This document shows, one piece after another, positions 19,342 through 27,555 of a stretch of DNA of 64,000 nt (the first letter of the stretch is position 1; every line of letters begins with the position of its first letter). The position numbers and the translations under genes were made by a program. Source of the stretch: Phyllobacterium chamaecytisi. Its GTDB lineage: Bacteria; Pseudomonadota; Alphaproteobacteria; Rhizobiales; Rhizobiaceae. The stretch is from NCBI RefSeq assembly GCF_020164455.1, contig NZ_JAIQWW010000002.1:1-64000 (forward strand), given 5' to 3'. Below the pieces are notes generated by a model. It made no database searches and was not told where the DNA came from. It saw only the letters and a list, made by a program, of their open reading frames with translations.

Positions 19342-20453
19342 GCCTTGCAGCCCCCCTCTCCGCATTAATCGATTTGGCGTTTGCCCCCTTGCAGTATTTT
19401 CTCCAGACGCCGGATGTCGTCGAGATATGCATCAATCAGCCGGGCGCCGTGTTCATCGAACATGCAGGGGGAAGCTCGGGTGCGGCGATGGTGCGCCATG
19501 CGGTGCCTGAATTGACGGCCGAACGAATCCGCTTCATGGCGGAACGCGTTGCCGCGGCAAGTCACCAATTCGTCAACGACGAAGAGCCGCTATTGTCGGC
19601 CGCGCTGCCGGATGGCGCGCGTATTCAGGTGGTACTGCCGCCTGCCGCGCCGCAAGGGGGCGCTATTGTCCTCCGCCGGCAGGTCGCGCGCAGCCTTTTC
19701 CTTTCCGATTACGCAGCTTCAGGGGCGCTGGACTCTGCTCTGGTGACGGATAGTGCGCATCAGTTTACACACGACGAAGACGATCTATGCAAATTGCTCG
19801 CTGCGGGAGATATCTGGACGTTTCTGCGTGAAGCCGTGCAGCGGCGCGTGTCCATTATGGTTTCTGGCGGTACGGGGTCTGGAAAGACAACCTTTCTGAA
19901 TGCGCTGATGCAGGAGATTTCGGCGCACGAGCGACTGATTACCATCGAGGATACACCGGAACTGACACCTCCTCAGGAGAATCATGTCCGTCTTATCGCA
20001 ACGCGCGGCAATCAAAATATCGCCCGCATCGAGCCGCGTCATCTGGTCGAGGCCTCTCTGCGCATGCGGCCGGATCGATTATTGCTCGGCGAGGTACGCG
20101 GTGGCGAGGCGCTGGATTTTCTCCAGGCAATCAATACCGGCCACCCTGGCTCGCTCTCGACTGTCCATGCCAACTCTCCGTCTGCCGCTTACACGCGATT
20201 GGCCCTCCTCGTCATGCAAAGCGGTGCCGGCGGCGGGCTCGGTCTGAGCAAAACCGAAATCGTTGATACGCTGCGCACGACATTGCCACTGGTCATCCAG
20301 CTTGGCCGTCGAAATGGCCGACCCGGCGTTGTGACAGAGATTTTCTACGATCCCTTCGTTCGCGCCAATTTGCAGCGACCGGCCGCACTTGCGAGTAACG
20401 ATCTAACCAGATTTGAGAACGCTGGCATTGTTTCGATAGGGCGAAGCCAATGA
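19338..20453 (+). CDS. virB11: Type IV secretion hexameric ATPase VirB11
   Basis: Cytoplasmic traffic ATPase of 371 residues. Walker A is GGTGSGKTTF, the Asp/His box region follows (TIEDTPEL), Walker B is DRLLLGEVRG, and the His box is STVHANSP. All catalytic motifs look intact. The start is GTG 19338, overlapping virB10 by four bases; virB1 overlaps its stop. In a canonical virB operon virB11 is last; here it sits in the middle. Confidence 0.95.
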   Translation: MSLAAPLSALIDLAFAPLQYFLQTPDVVEICINQPGAVFIEHAGGSSGAAMVRHAVPELTAERIRFMAERVAAASHQFVNDEEPLLSAALPDGARIQVVLPPAAPQGGAIVLRRQVARSLFLSDYAASGALDSALVTDSAHQFTHDEDDLCKLLAAGDIWTFLREAVQRRVSIMVSGGTGSGKTTFLNALMQEISAHERLITIEDTPELTPPQENHVRLIATRGNQNIARIEPRHLVEASLRMRPDRLLLGEVRGGEALDFLQAINTGHPGSLSTVHANSPSAAYTRLALLVMQSGAGGGLGLSKTEIVDTLRTTLPLVIQLGRRNGRPGVVTEIFYDPFVRANLQRPAALASNDLTRFENAGIVSIGRSQ

Positions 20454-21127
20454 ACAGGAGTATTTTGTTTTCGGCTATCACCATTGCTTTCGGGGCGGCC
20501 TTTGGCAGCACCGGACATGCCGCGTCCGGCGAAGAGCCTCTGAAGGTTACCGTAATTCAGGAAGCAGCTTCGAACATGGACGCCGCGCCGGCACCGCAGC
20601 CCTCTGCGGCGGCGCCCTGCAAACTTGCTTCTCCAATCGATGCAGTTCAGGGCGAGGCCATTGTTCGCAAGATTGCCGGAGAGGAGCGCTTCGACCTTGA
20701 TCTCGTGCTGGCGATCGCCCGGCAAGAGAGTGGCTTTCGCATGAACAGCATCTCAAGCGCAGGCGCAGTTGGCTTGATGCAATTGATGCCAGGAACGGCG
20801 AAGCGTTTTGATGTCGATATCTGCGATCCTGAAGACAATGTGCGCGGCGCAATCCGTTATCTGCGGCTGCTGCAGAAGAAATATCAAAACCCGCTTTATG
20901 TGCTTGCTGCTTACAATGCCGGCGAAGGGGCTGTCGAGCAAAGCCGCGGCGTTCCGCTTTATCCAGAAACCGTCCGGTACGTCTCTGCCATTCTCACCGA
21001 CCTCTATGGATGGAAACCGCTTGTAAGAACGACAGCCAAGTCGCTGGGGAATGGCGCCATAAACAAAAAACCGGAGGACGGCAGTCGGGAAACGTGGTCC
21101 CAAGGATTTGTTCTTCATGTGGAGTAA
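20450..21127 (+). CDS. virB1: VirB1-like lytic transglycosylase
   Basis: Periplasmic muramidase that opens peptidoglycan for T4SS assembly, 225 residues. A signal peptide (about residues 1-25, ending GHAAS) is followed by a spacer and an SLT domain with the catalytic glutamate in ARQESGF, then SSAGAVGLMQLMPGTA and LAAYNAGEGAV. The ATG at 20450 overlaps virB11. The Ala/Pro-rich linker (about 40-65) is normal. Position after virB11 is atypical. Confidence 0.92.
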   Translation: MNRSILFSAITIAFGAAFGSTGHAASGEEPLKVTVIQEAASNMDAAPAPQPSAAAPCKLASPIDAVQGEAIVRKIAGEERFDLDLVLAIARQESGFRMNSISSAGAVGLMQLMPGTAKRFDVDICDPEDNVRGAIRYLRLLQKKYQNPLYVLAAYNAGEGAVEQSRGVPLYPETVRYVSAILTDLYGWKPLVRTTAKSLGNGAINKKPEDGSRETWSQGFVLHVE

Positions 21128-21131
21128 TTCA

Positions 21132-21428
21132 ATGTTTTTACGTTCGAAAATTTTCAAAGCTTTCGTATTGTTATCGTTCACAATTTTTGCCGGGGATGCC
21201 TTTGCACAGAGCCTGCAACCGGTGACAGGTGTGCTGCAGACCCTTATTTCAATTCTTACAGGTCCGATTGCCTCGATGCTCGCAATCCTGGCCGTCATCA
21301 GCTGCGGTTTCCTGGCCTGGTCGGGACGCTTCACCTGGAGCATCGCCGGTTCCGTAATTATGGGCATTGTGCTGGTGTTCGGTTCGACGCAGATCGTGGC
21401 GTTCTTTCAGAGCGCTTTGGGTCATTGA
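21132..21428 (+). CDS. virB2: VirB2-like pilin
   Basis: Major pilin candidate, 98 residues. It has a long signal (cleavage likely after GDAFA), then two hydrophobic helices (about 45-65 and 72-93) joined by a short polar loop with Arg (WSGRFTW), as in VirB2/TrbC pilins. ATG 21132 with GGAG upstream is chosen over the frame opening at 21108. The next gene starts 4 nt after its stop. Confidence 0.88.
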   Translation: MFLRSKIFKAFVLLSFTIFAGDAFAQSLQPVTGVLQTLISILTGPIASMLAILAVISCGFLAWSGRFTWSIAGSVIMGIVLVFGSTQIVAFFQSALGH

Positions 21429-21432
21429 ACAG

Positions 21433-21732
21433 ATGACCGAGGATGCGCCGGACATGACCCCGCTGGTCAAGGCCCTGACGAGAGCACCGACGCTTTTTGG
21501 CGTGCCATATATGTACGCCATGTTCAACATGGTGGTAACGGCGGTGATCTTCCTGGCGACAAAGAGCCTTTTCACCCTATTCCTGGTCTTGCCTATCCAT
21601 AGTTTCGGCTATTTCCTCACGCTGCGCGACGAGCAGATTTTCAACATTCTCCGGGTCAAGGGCGCAAGGACTCCCCCACAGTCGAAAGTCCTGTGGGGCG
21701 TTACAAGCTATACACCGGGGGACCAGACATGA
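21433..21732 (+). CDS. virB3: Type IV secretion protein VirB3
   Basis: Small inner-membrane protein, 99 residues, needed for VirB4 placement and pilus formation. Two adjacent hydrophobic stretches (about residues 30-65) precede a cytoplasmic tail. The typical start region TRAPTLFGVPY is present. The start ATG 21433 lies 4 nt after virB2; its stop overlaps the virB4 ATG. Confidence 0.9.
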   Translation: MTEDAPDMTPLVKALTRAPTLFGVPYMYAMFNMVVTAVIFLATKSLFTLFLVLPIHSFGYFLTLRDEQIFNILRVKGARTPPQSKVLWGVTSYTPGDQT

Positions 21733-24161
21733 TGTCCCGGCTAGTGCGCAAGGAGATGCGTTTCGGCGCGCAAGCCAAACGGGAGCGGTCGGTTGCCACG
21801 CACGTGCCCTACGCACGCCATGTCGATGACACGGTGCTGCGCACCAAGGATGGGCTGCTCTTAAGCACACTCAGGCTCGATGGCTTTTGTTTCGAGACTG
21901 CGGACATGGCGCAGATCAATGGCAAGCTTGAGGGGCGTAATACGATCCTGCGTTCGCTCGGCAGCAGTCGCTACGCGGTCTATGGTCACATGATCCGGCG
22001 CCGGCTCGAGCCAAAGCTTGATGGCGAATTCGACAATCAATTTGCAGCTGAATTGAACCGCCGATATATGGCGCAGCTCGAAGAGCGGCGCATGTTCGTC
22101 AATGACATGTATATCACGATCGTCCGCCGTCCTCTGCGCGGTCAGGTCGGATTGATAGACAGCTTGACGCGCAGCCTGTTTGCTCATCGTGGCACCAAAG
22201 ACCAGGCGAAGGGTGCCCGACTGGGAGAGGATGAGGAGCTTCGCGAATTGCACGACGCCGTTCTAGGTGTGCGTGAAGTCCTGCAGGATTATCAGGCGCG
22301 TATTCTCGGTATCCGTGAACCTGAGCCAGGGAACTATTTCTCCGAGCCGCTGGAATTTCTGGTTCAAATACTCAACGGGCTTGATCCGGTTTCGATGCGT
22401 TTGCCGCGCATGCCGCTCGATGGTGCGCTTGCGATGAAGCGGCTGCATTTCGGGCGCAATGCTGTAGAGTTCGTCGGCGCGACGCCGCCAAGAGACTCAC
22501 GGCTCGGTGCCATGCTGTCGGTGCGCGAATATCCATCCTATACGGGCCCTCTCCTGCTCGACGGGCTGCTGAAGGTTCCGCATGAATTTATCGTCAGCCA
22601 GAGTTTTTCCATTGTCGACAAGCCTGTGGCGCAGAACCAGATGGAGCGTGTCTACCGCCAGATTTCCATGGCCGACGAGGCTGGTTCGATTGTCGGGAAT
22701 CAACTCGCCGGGGCACGTGATGAGCTTCTAAGCTCGCGCTCCATCTATGGCGAACACCACCTGTCGGTCATGTGCCTTGGCGATGACAAGGCTGAGCTTG
22801 ATCGCTGCATCCGCTCCGTCGGAGCTACGCTCACCGATCAATCCATCATCTGGCTGCGCGAGGATCTGAACTGTGAACCAGCATTCTGGGCGCAGCTGCC
22901 CGGCAATTTTTCGTATATCGCCCGGTCGGCGATGATTTCGTCGAAGAATTTTGCCGGGTTTCTGTCGTTGCACAATTTCCCCAGCGGTCAGAAGGAAGGC
23001 AACCACTGGGGCAGCGCCATCTCGCTGCTGGAGACGACCAGCCAAAGCGCTTATTTCTTTAATTTTCACGTCCGTGATCTCGGTAATTTCACCATGGTCG
23101 GACCATCTGGCTCAGGCAAGACGGTGGCCCTCTCCTTTCTGATGGCGCAGTCGCAGCGCATCAAACCAACGCCGCGCTGCATTTTTTTCGACAAGGATCG
23201 TGGCGGCGAAATTTTCATTCGAGCGCTGGGAGGCAACTACGAAGTCCTTCAACCAGGTGCGCCGACTGGTTTCAATCCCCTCGCCCTGCCCGACACTGCG
23301 GGAAATCGCGAGTTTCTGTTCCAGTTGTTTTCGTTGATGCTGCGCCGCCCGGATGGTTTGTCGCTGCCTGCCAGCGAGGAAAGCGTCATCCGCGCAGCAA
23401 TCGGTCAGATCATGTCGACCGGGTCGGATGGCCGGTCTCTGCCGGCCTTTGCAACCTTGCTGCGTGGCCGGATACGCGCCGGCGATGACGATCTTCTGGC
23501 CCGGTTCGAAAAATGGCTCCGCCCTGATCAAATGGGCTGGTTGTTCAACAATCCGCAGGATCGTTTCACTTGGTCCGAGGTTTCGGGGTTCGACATGACG
23601 AAAATCCTGGACGATCCCCTCACCCGCAGCGCTGCGCTGATGTATATCTTTCATCGGCTGGACGAATTGCTCGACGGCAATCCTGTCCTGATCTTTCTCG
23701 ATGAAGGCTGGCGGCTACTCGAAGATCCGGTGTTCGCGACCTTCATCCGCGACAAAATGAAGACGATCCGCAAGTTCAACGGGATTATTGGTTTCGGTAC
23801 GCAAAGCGCCTCGGATATCGTCAATTCCCAAATCGCCAACACGCTGATCGAACAGAGTGCGACGCATATTTTCTTCCCCAATCCACGCGCCGATCTGGAG
23901 AGTCACGGCAGCGGGCTCGGGCTCTCGTCGAGGGAAGTCGAATGGATCAAGACAACGGATCCAGCAAGCCGCTCCCTTCTGATCAAACACGGTCAGGAAT
24001 CGGTGATAGCCAGACTTCGCCTCAATGGCATGGACGATCTCCTGAAGGTGCTGTCCGGCCGGGCTGAAACAGTTCACGAACTGACGGTTCTGCGCGAGCA
24101 GCTCGGCGATGATCCAAAACGATGGCTGCCGGTGTTTTGCGGGCAAGGAGACAGGCCGTGA
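21729..24161 (+). CDS. virB4: Type IV secretion ATPase VirB4
   Basis: Large ATPase of the inner-membrane complex, 810 residues, normal length. The N-terminal half is the VirB4 accessory domain; the C-terminal half has Walker A GPSGSGKTVALSFL and Walker B VLIFLDEGWRLL, with IGFGTQSASDIVNS as the family motif before the arginine finger region. The ATG at 21729 overlaps the virB3 stop and has GGGGGAC upstream. The stop overlaps the GTG of the small lipoprotein gene. Confidence 0.95.
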   Translation: MMSRLVRKEMRFGAQAKRERSVATHVPYARHVDDTVLRTKDGLLLSTLRLDGFCFETADMAQINGKLEGRNTILRSLGSSRYAVYGHMIRRRLEPKLDGEFDNQFAAELNRRYMAQLEERRMFVNDMYITIVRRPLRGQVGLIDSLTRSLFAHRGTKDQAKGARLGEDEELRELHDAVLGVREVLQDYQARILGIREPEPGNYFSEPLEFLVQILNGLDPVSMRLPRMPLDGALAMKRLHFGRNAVEFVGATPPRDSRLGAMLSVREYPSYTGPLLLDGLLKVPHEFIVSQSFSIVDKPVAQNQMERVYRQISMADEAGSIVGNQLAGARDELLSSRSIYGEHHLSVMCLGDDKAELDRCIRSVGATLTDQSIIWLREDLNCEPAFWAQLPGNFSYIARSAMISSKNFAGFLSLHNFPSGQKEGNHWGSAISLLETTSQSAYFFNFHVRDLGNFTMVGPSGSGKTVALSFLMAQSQRIKPTPRCIFFDKDRGGEIFIRALGGNYEVLQPGAPTGFNPLALPDTAGNREFLFQLFSLMLRRPDGLSLPASEESVIRAAIGQIMSTGSDGRSLPAFATLLRGRIRAGDDDLLARFEKWLRPDQMGWLFNNPQDRFTWSEVSGFDMTKILDDPLTRSAALMYIFHRLDELLDGNPVLIFLDEGWRLLEDPVFATFIRDKMKTIRKFNGIIGFGTQSASDIVNSQIANTLIEQSATHIFFPNPRADLESHGSGLGLSSREVEWIKTTDPASRSLLIKHGQESVIARLRLNGMDDLLKVLSGRAETVHELTVLREQLGDDPKRWLPVFCGQGDRP

Positions 24162-24370
24162 GAATCATATCGGTTAGCGTCGTGCTTTTCGCCGCTGCAT
24201 TGTGCGTGGCGTGCGGGGGCGGTCATAAACTGAAGACACCTTGCGACCTGCCCGCCTCGGCCTTGTCCTATGGTGCTCCGGATTGCGGCCCGCTGCGACC
24301 GGTCAACGAGGCGTTCGACATTGTTATCCAGCCGCGGTCGCAATCGGGAGTGTCCAGTGGAGGGAGCTAA
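24158..24370 (+). CDS. virB7: VirB7-like outer-membrane lipoprotein
   Basis: Small lipoprotein of 70 residues. A hydrophobic signal ends in the lipobox LCVAC, with the lipidated cysteine followed by GGG. The mature part has two further cysteines and a PVN-containing segment (DCGPLRPVNEAF) resembling the C-terminal motif of VirB7/TrwH proteins, which contact VirB9. GTG 24158 overlaps virB4, and the 3' end overlaps virB6. Assignment rests on size, lipobox, motif and operon position; sequence similarity itself is too short to be firm. Confidence 0.72.
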   Translation: MRIISVSVVLFAAALCVACGGGHKLKTPCDLPASALSYGAPDCGPLRPVNEAFDIVIQPRSQSGVSSGGS

Positions 24371-25517
24371 TTCTATCGCCGCACTATCGAGTAACATCGA
24401 CAGCCTAGGTACAAATTTTACGGCGGCGACCTACGGCGTCTTCGCCTATTACCTCACACCCGTCATGGCCGCGCTATTTACTCTTTACCTGATCTTTTGG
24501 GGATTCCGGTTCTGGCAAGGACAGGGCGGCAGCATCGTCGGCATGGTGTTCAAGCTCGTCCGCATAGCCATCATCTTCTCGCTCGTGACCGCATGGGGAC
24601 CTTTTCAGGTCGCGCTCTACGGACTTTTCACCAACGCGCCCTACATGGTGAGTTCCGTCATGCTCAATCATATTGTCAATCCTCGCAGTGGCAAAGCCAT
24701 GGGATTTAGCACTCTCGCCAACGACCTCAACGCTGTCTACGGTTTCGCGCTAACTGCATCGGCCAAAATCGAGCAGTCAGCGGTCGCGGCTGTCGCCCCC
24801 CTGCCTCAACCGGTTCCGGAAGAAGGCACCTCGCCGAACCCGGCAAAATCAAGCCCGATTGCGCAAACAAAAAATCCCGCGGAAAATCCGCTGACAGTTC
24901 CATTGAGTTCATCGGTGCAGGCAGCAATCGTGTGGATTGCCGCAGCCTTGTTCGTTGGCTACGCGGTTGCACTCCTCTTGTTTGCAAAAGTTGCCTTGTG
25001 GATCATGCTTGCGCTCGCTCCATTTTTCATCGTGTTGCTGATGTTCCAAATCCCGTCACGGTACTTTTCCGGTTGGCTCACGGGCACGATCCAGATAATC
25101 CTGATACCGATCTTTCTGACAACCTTCCTCAGTTTTTACAATATCGGTATACAGGATGTCGTGAAGGCGCTGGTGTTAAGCCTTGCAAAGGGCAGCATAC
25201 CTGCCATGAAGGATGCCGGTCCTTTTGTGCTCGTTTGTCTGACGGGATTCTTCTTGCTAGCCCAGATCGTGCCTCTCAGCGGCCGAATTGCGACAAGCAG
25301 CCAGGAATGGTTCACCAATCTTGCGTCTCACGCGGGCAATGCCAGCAGAAACATCGCCAGTTCCATGGCTGCAGGACGCGGCGTCCGAAATTCCTCTGGA
25401 AACACTTCAATCGCTTCTGCGCCCGCACAACTTTCGCACGAACATACGGGCGAAACGAATCTGCGCGAGGTGCAAGACAGAAGTGCGGCGGTTAATCGGC
25501 AAAGCAGAAACCGATAG
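24357..25517 (+). CDS. virB6: Type IV secretion membrane protein VirB6
   Basis: Polytopic inner-membrane channel protein, 386 residues. Hydrophobic segments occur around residues 20-50, 60-85, 180-225, 235-260 and 285-310. A Pro-rich periplasmic loop separates the first and second groups (about 140-180). The conserved VirB6 region is KVALWIMLALAPFFI. The start is GTG 24357 with GGGA upstream, overlapping the virB7-like gene by 14 nt; the longer frame to 24270 lies inside that gene. It ends only 4 nt before the stop of the convergent wgcA. Confidence 0.9.
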   Translation: MEGANSIAALSSNIDSLGTNFTAATYGVFAYYLTPVMAALFTLYLIFWGFRFWQGQGGSIVGMVFKLVRIAIIFSLVTAWGPFQVALYGLFTNAPYMVSSVMLNHIVNPRSGKAMGFSTLANDLNAVYGFALTASAKIEQSAVAAVAPLPQPVPEEGTSPNPAKSSPIAQTKNPAENPLTVPLSSSVQAAIVWIAAALFVGYAVALLLFAKVALWIMLALAPFFIVLLMFQIPSRYFSGWLTGTIQIILIPIFLTTFLSFYNIGIQDVVKALVLSLAKGSIPAMKDAGPFVLVCLTGFFLLAQIVPLSGRIATSSQEWFTNLASHAGNASRNIASSMAAGRGVRNSSGNTSIASAPAQLSHEHTGETNLREVQDRSAAVNRQSRNR

Positions 25518-25521
25518 CGAG

Positions 25522-26742
25522 TCAGGCAGCTTTGACGACCGAATTGATCAGAGATTTCTGCCGCGAAAGACAATCCACCAGTCGGAAGCGATTCTCGATT
25601 GTCTTACGGGCGGCAATGCGTAGCGGCAGAAAATCCTCAGGCTTTTGCAGGACTCGAAGGATCGTATCGGCCAAAGCATCGGTATCAAAGAATGGCACGA
25701 GAAGGCCATTCGTCCCGGATCGGACAATTTCCTGAACCGGCGGCGTATCGGAGCCGATTATCAAGGCGCCACAAGACATTGCCTCGATCACTGACCACGA
25801 CAGCACGAAAGGATATGTGAGGTAGATATGGGCAGTTGATATCTGGTAGAGCTTGCGCAAGAGATCGTGCGAAATGGCTCCGGGAAACACAATTCTGTCC
25901 GGCGGAATATCATGGCTGGCGAGTAACGCATCCTTCCAGGACCCTCCACCAGGGGGCGGTGTTCCATAGCTGACGCCATTGCCGCCGACAAATACGAAGA
26001 GCGCTTCTGGATTCTGGCGTATGACCTTTGCCGCCGCGGCGAGTGCTTGCGGAAAACCGCGATAGGGTTCGAGGTCTCGAGCGACAAAAGTGATGATCGG
26101 CGGATCGCCCGCTTTCAACAAGCGCCCATCAGGCAGCCGCAGCGACGCGTTGCGGTCAGGGCGGAAAATTTCCGTATCGACGCCCTCATGACAGACAGCG
26201 ATCCGACTCCGGGCAGAGACCGGATAAAGGCTTTTTTGCCAACGGGTGGGGCTGATCCCACCGTCGATCGCTTCCAGCGAGAGAAGCTGCGCGACATTGC
26301 GCAGTCTCAATCGTTTACGGGTTTCGGCATCCGGATTATCGTCGGGAGCAAAACCGACGTCGGCACCTTCCGCCTTGTAGAAAAATTCGCAATAGCCGAT
26401 AGCCGGCACTTTTGGCAGGATATCCTTGACGAACATCATGCTACCCCAGCCTATATGACCGATGACGATATCCGGCTGTTCGCCATGGCGCACCATCGCA
26501 TCGAATGTCTCCGCAACACGGTGACCAATGCGGACATGGTGGTCCGGAATGCCCAGATGCCTGGCCATCCGGGCATCAGCCCGGGGGCCAGGTTCTGCAC
26601 GGTGCAAGATCACGCGAACCGACGGGAGGCGTCGGTCCACGGTCTCACAAATAAGGCTGACATCATGCCCGCTCGTTGCGAGATGCTCAGCCAAAGCTGC
26701 GAATTGGCCAAAACCACGCCTGTGAACAAAGGCCACATGCAT
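25522..26742 (-). CDS. wgcA: Glycosyltransferase family 4, WgcA (ExpC)-like
   Basis: Predicted cytoplasmic GT-B sugar transferase of 406 residues. The N-terminal Rossmann half has QPDIVIGHIGWGS; the C-terminal half has ITFVARDLEPYRGF and the nucleotide-sugar motif SWSVIEAMSCGALIIGSD. In S. meliloti the wggR regulator is followed by wgcA, a glycosyltransferase needed for galactoglucan; the same order is seen here with a 44-nt gap. I chose ATG 26742 with GAAGGGG upstream because the longer frame runs into wggR. The symbol is assigned from synteny. Confidence 0.8.
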   Translation of the reverse strand: MHVAFVHRRGFGQFAALAEHLATSGHDVSLICETVDRRLPSVRVILHRAEPGPRADARMARHLGIPDHHVRIGHRVAETFDAMVRHGEQPDIVIGHIGWGSMMFVKDILPKVPAIGYCEFFYKAEGADVGFAPDDNPDAETRKRLRLRNVAQLLSLEAIDGGISPTRWQKSLYPVSARSRIAVCHEGVDTEIFRPDRNASLRLPDGRLLKAGDPPIITFVARDLEPYRGFPQALAAAAKVIRQNPEALFVFVGGNGVSYGTPPPGGGSWKDALLASHDIPPDRIVFPGAISHDLLRKLYQISTAHIYLTYPFVLSWSVIEAMSCGALIIGSDTPPVQEIVRSGTNGLLVPFFDTDALADTILRVLQKPEDFLPLRIAARKTIENRFRLVDCLSRQKSLINSVVKAA

Positions 26743-26786
26743 GAGATCAGCCCCTTCCGGGACTCGAAAGACTGATCGAAGTTGAG

Positions 26787-27377
26787 TTAGATGCCATAAC
26801 GCGCGGCATTGCCCCAAACCAGTTCGAGCCTGTGCAGCGTCTGGAACGCGATTTCGAGATTGCGGAGATCATCGGCATCCCTGGCAAGAACACGATTATA
26901 TGCCCCGCCAGCGTCACGCAGATTGGCGCAAAGCTGCTCTCCCTTTTCCGTCAATCGAATCCTTGCAGACCGCTTGTCCCGTTGAGATGCGACCCTGTCG
27001 ATGTAACCCCCATCGGCAAGCTGCTTCAGGTAGTAGGAAATGTTCGAACCGACATAGTGCCCCCGATCCAGCAATTCCCCAACAGAAAGTTCGACGTCGC
27101 CGATAGCCATCAGGACCATTGCCTGTGCCGGACCGACGTCTTCAATCCCCAGTTTCGTCATTTCTGTTCTGAGCAGACTGGCGAAACGGCGATTTACTCT
27201 CTCAATCATTCGAGCTAGCTCGAAGTGTGTAACTACGACCGTATGAACCGGGTGTCTATGTCCCTGTTTTTCCGCTGTAATTTCGGGGAAATCGGCGGCG
27301 TAATATCCATCAATAGATGTTTCGACTTCCACTCCTTCGTGCAGAAGTTTTTGTATCATCTTTGTCTCCATGGTCAT
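26787..27377 (-). CDS. wggR: MarR-family regulator WggR (ExpG)-like
   Basis: Winged-helix regulator of 196 residues. An N-terminal tail (about 50 residues) precedes helices, a recognition region with YVGSNISYYLKQL, and a wing with QRDKRSARIRLTEKG. It resembles the LdtR/ExpG branch of MarR. In S. meliloti ExpG/WggR activates galactoglucan genes by binding the wga, wggR-wgd and wge promoter regions. Here it is divergent from wgdA, and a perfect 8-1-8 palindrome lies 4 nt upstream of its ATG, so autoregulation is likely. It is followed by wgcA on the same strand. Confidence 0.85.
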   Translation of the reverse strand: MTMETKMIQKLLHEGVEVETSIDGYYAADFPEITAEKQGHRHPVHTVVVTHFELARMIERVNRRFASLLRTEMTKLGIEDVGPAQAMVLMAIGDVELSVGELLDRGHYVGSNISYYLKQLADGGYIDRVASQRDKRSARIRLTEKGEQLCANLRDAGGAYNRVLARDADDLRNLEIAFQTLHRLELVWGNAARYGI

Positions 27378-27379
27378 TT

Positions 27380-27399
27380 TACTTCAAATTTTGAAGTAA
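27380..27399. promoter_or_regulatory. Candidate WggR operator between wggR and wgdA
   Basis: ACTTCAAA-T-TTTGAAGT (27381-27397) is a perfect inverted repeat, extended to TACTT...AAGTAA. It lies just 5' of the wggR start and 157 nt upstream of wgdA. A second small palindrome, TGGTCT-T-AGACCA, is at 27493-27505 nearer wgdA. The 20-mer recurs with 18 of 20 matches upstream of wgaA. Confidence 0.72.
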
Positions 27400-27555
27400 G
27401 TTGCGAGTGTATTTTCGATTCTCCTTCGCTTTTTCCCCCGTCATATGATCTTTTTTCTGTCACATTCTGCACGGTATTACTTTACTAGTCTCTGGTCTTA
27501 GACCAAGGTCGTTGGGGCTAACTGGCAGCTGTGTCATTTCCAAGGCAGATTACAC

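Noticed and set aside
16456..25517. Conjugative plasmid or integrative element
   Set aside because: No relaxase, coupling protein, integrase, attachment-site repeats or tRNA seen nearby.
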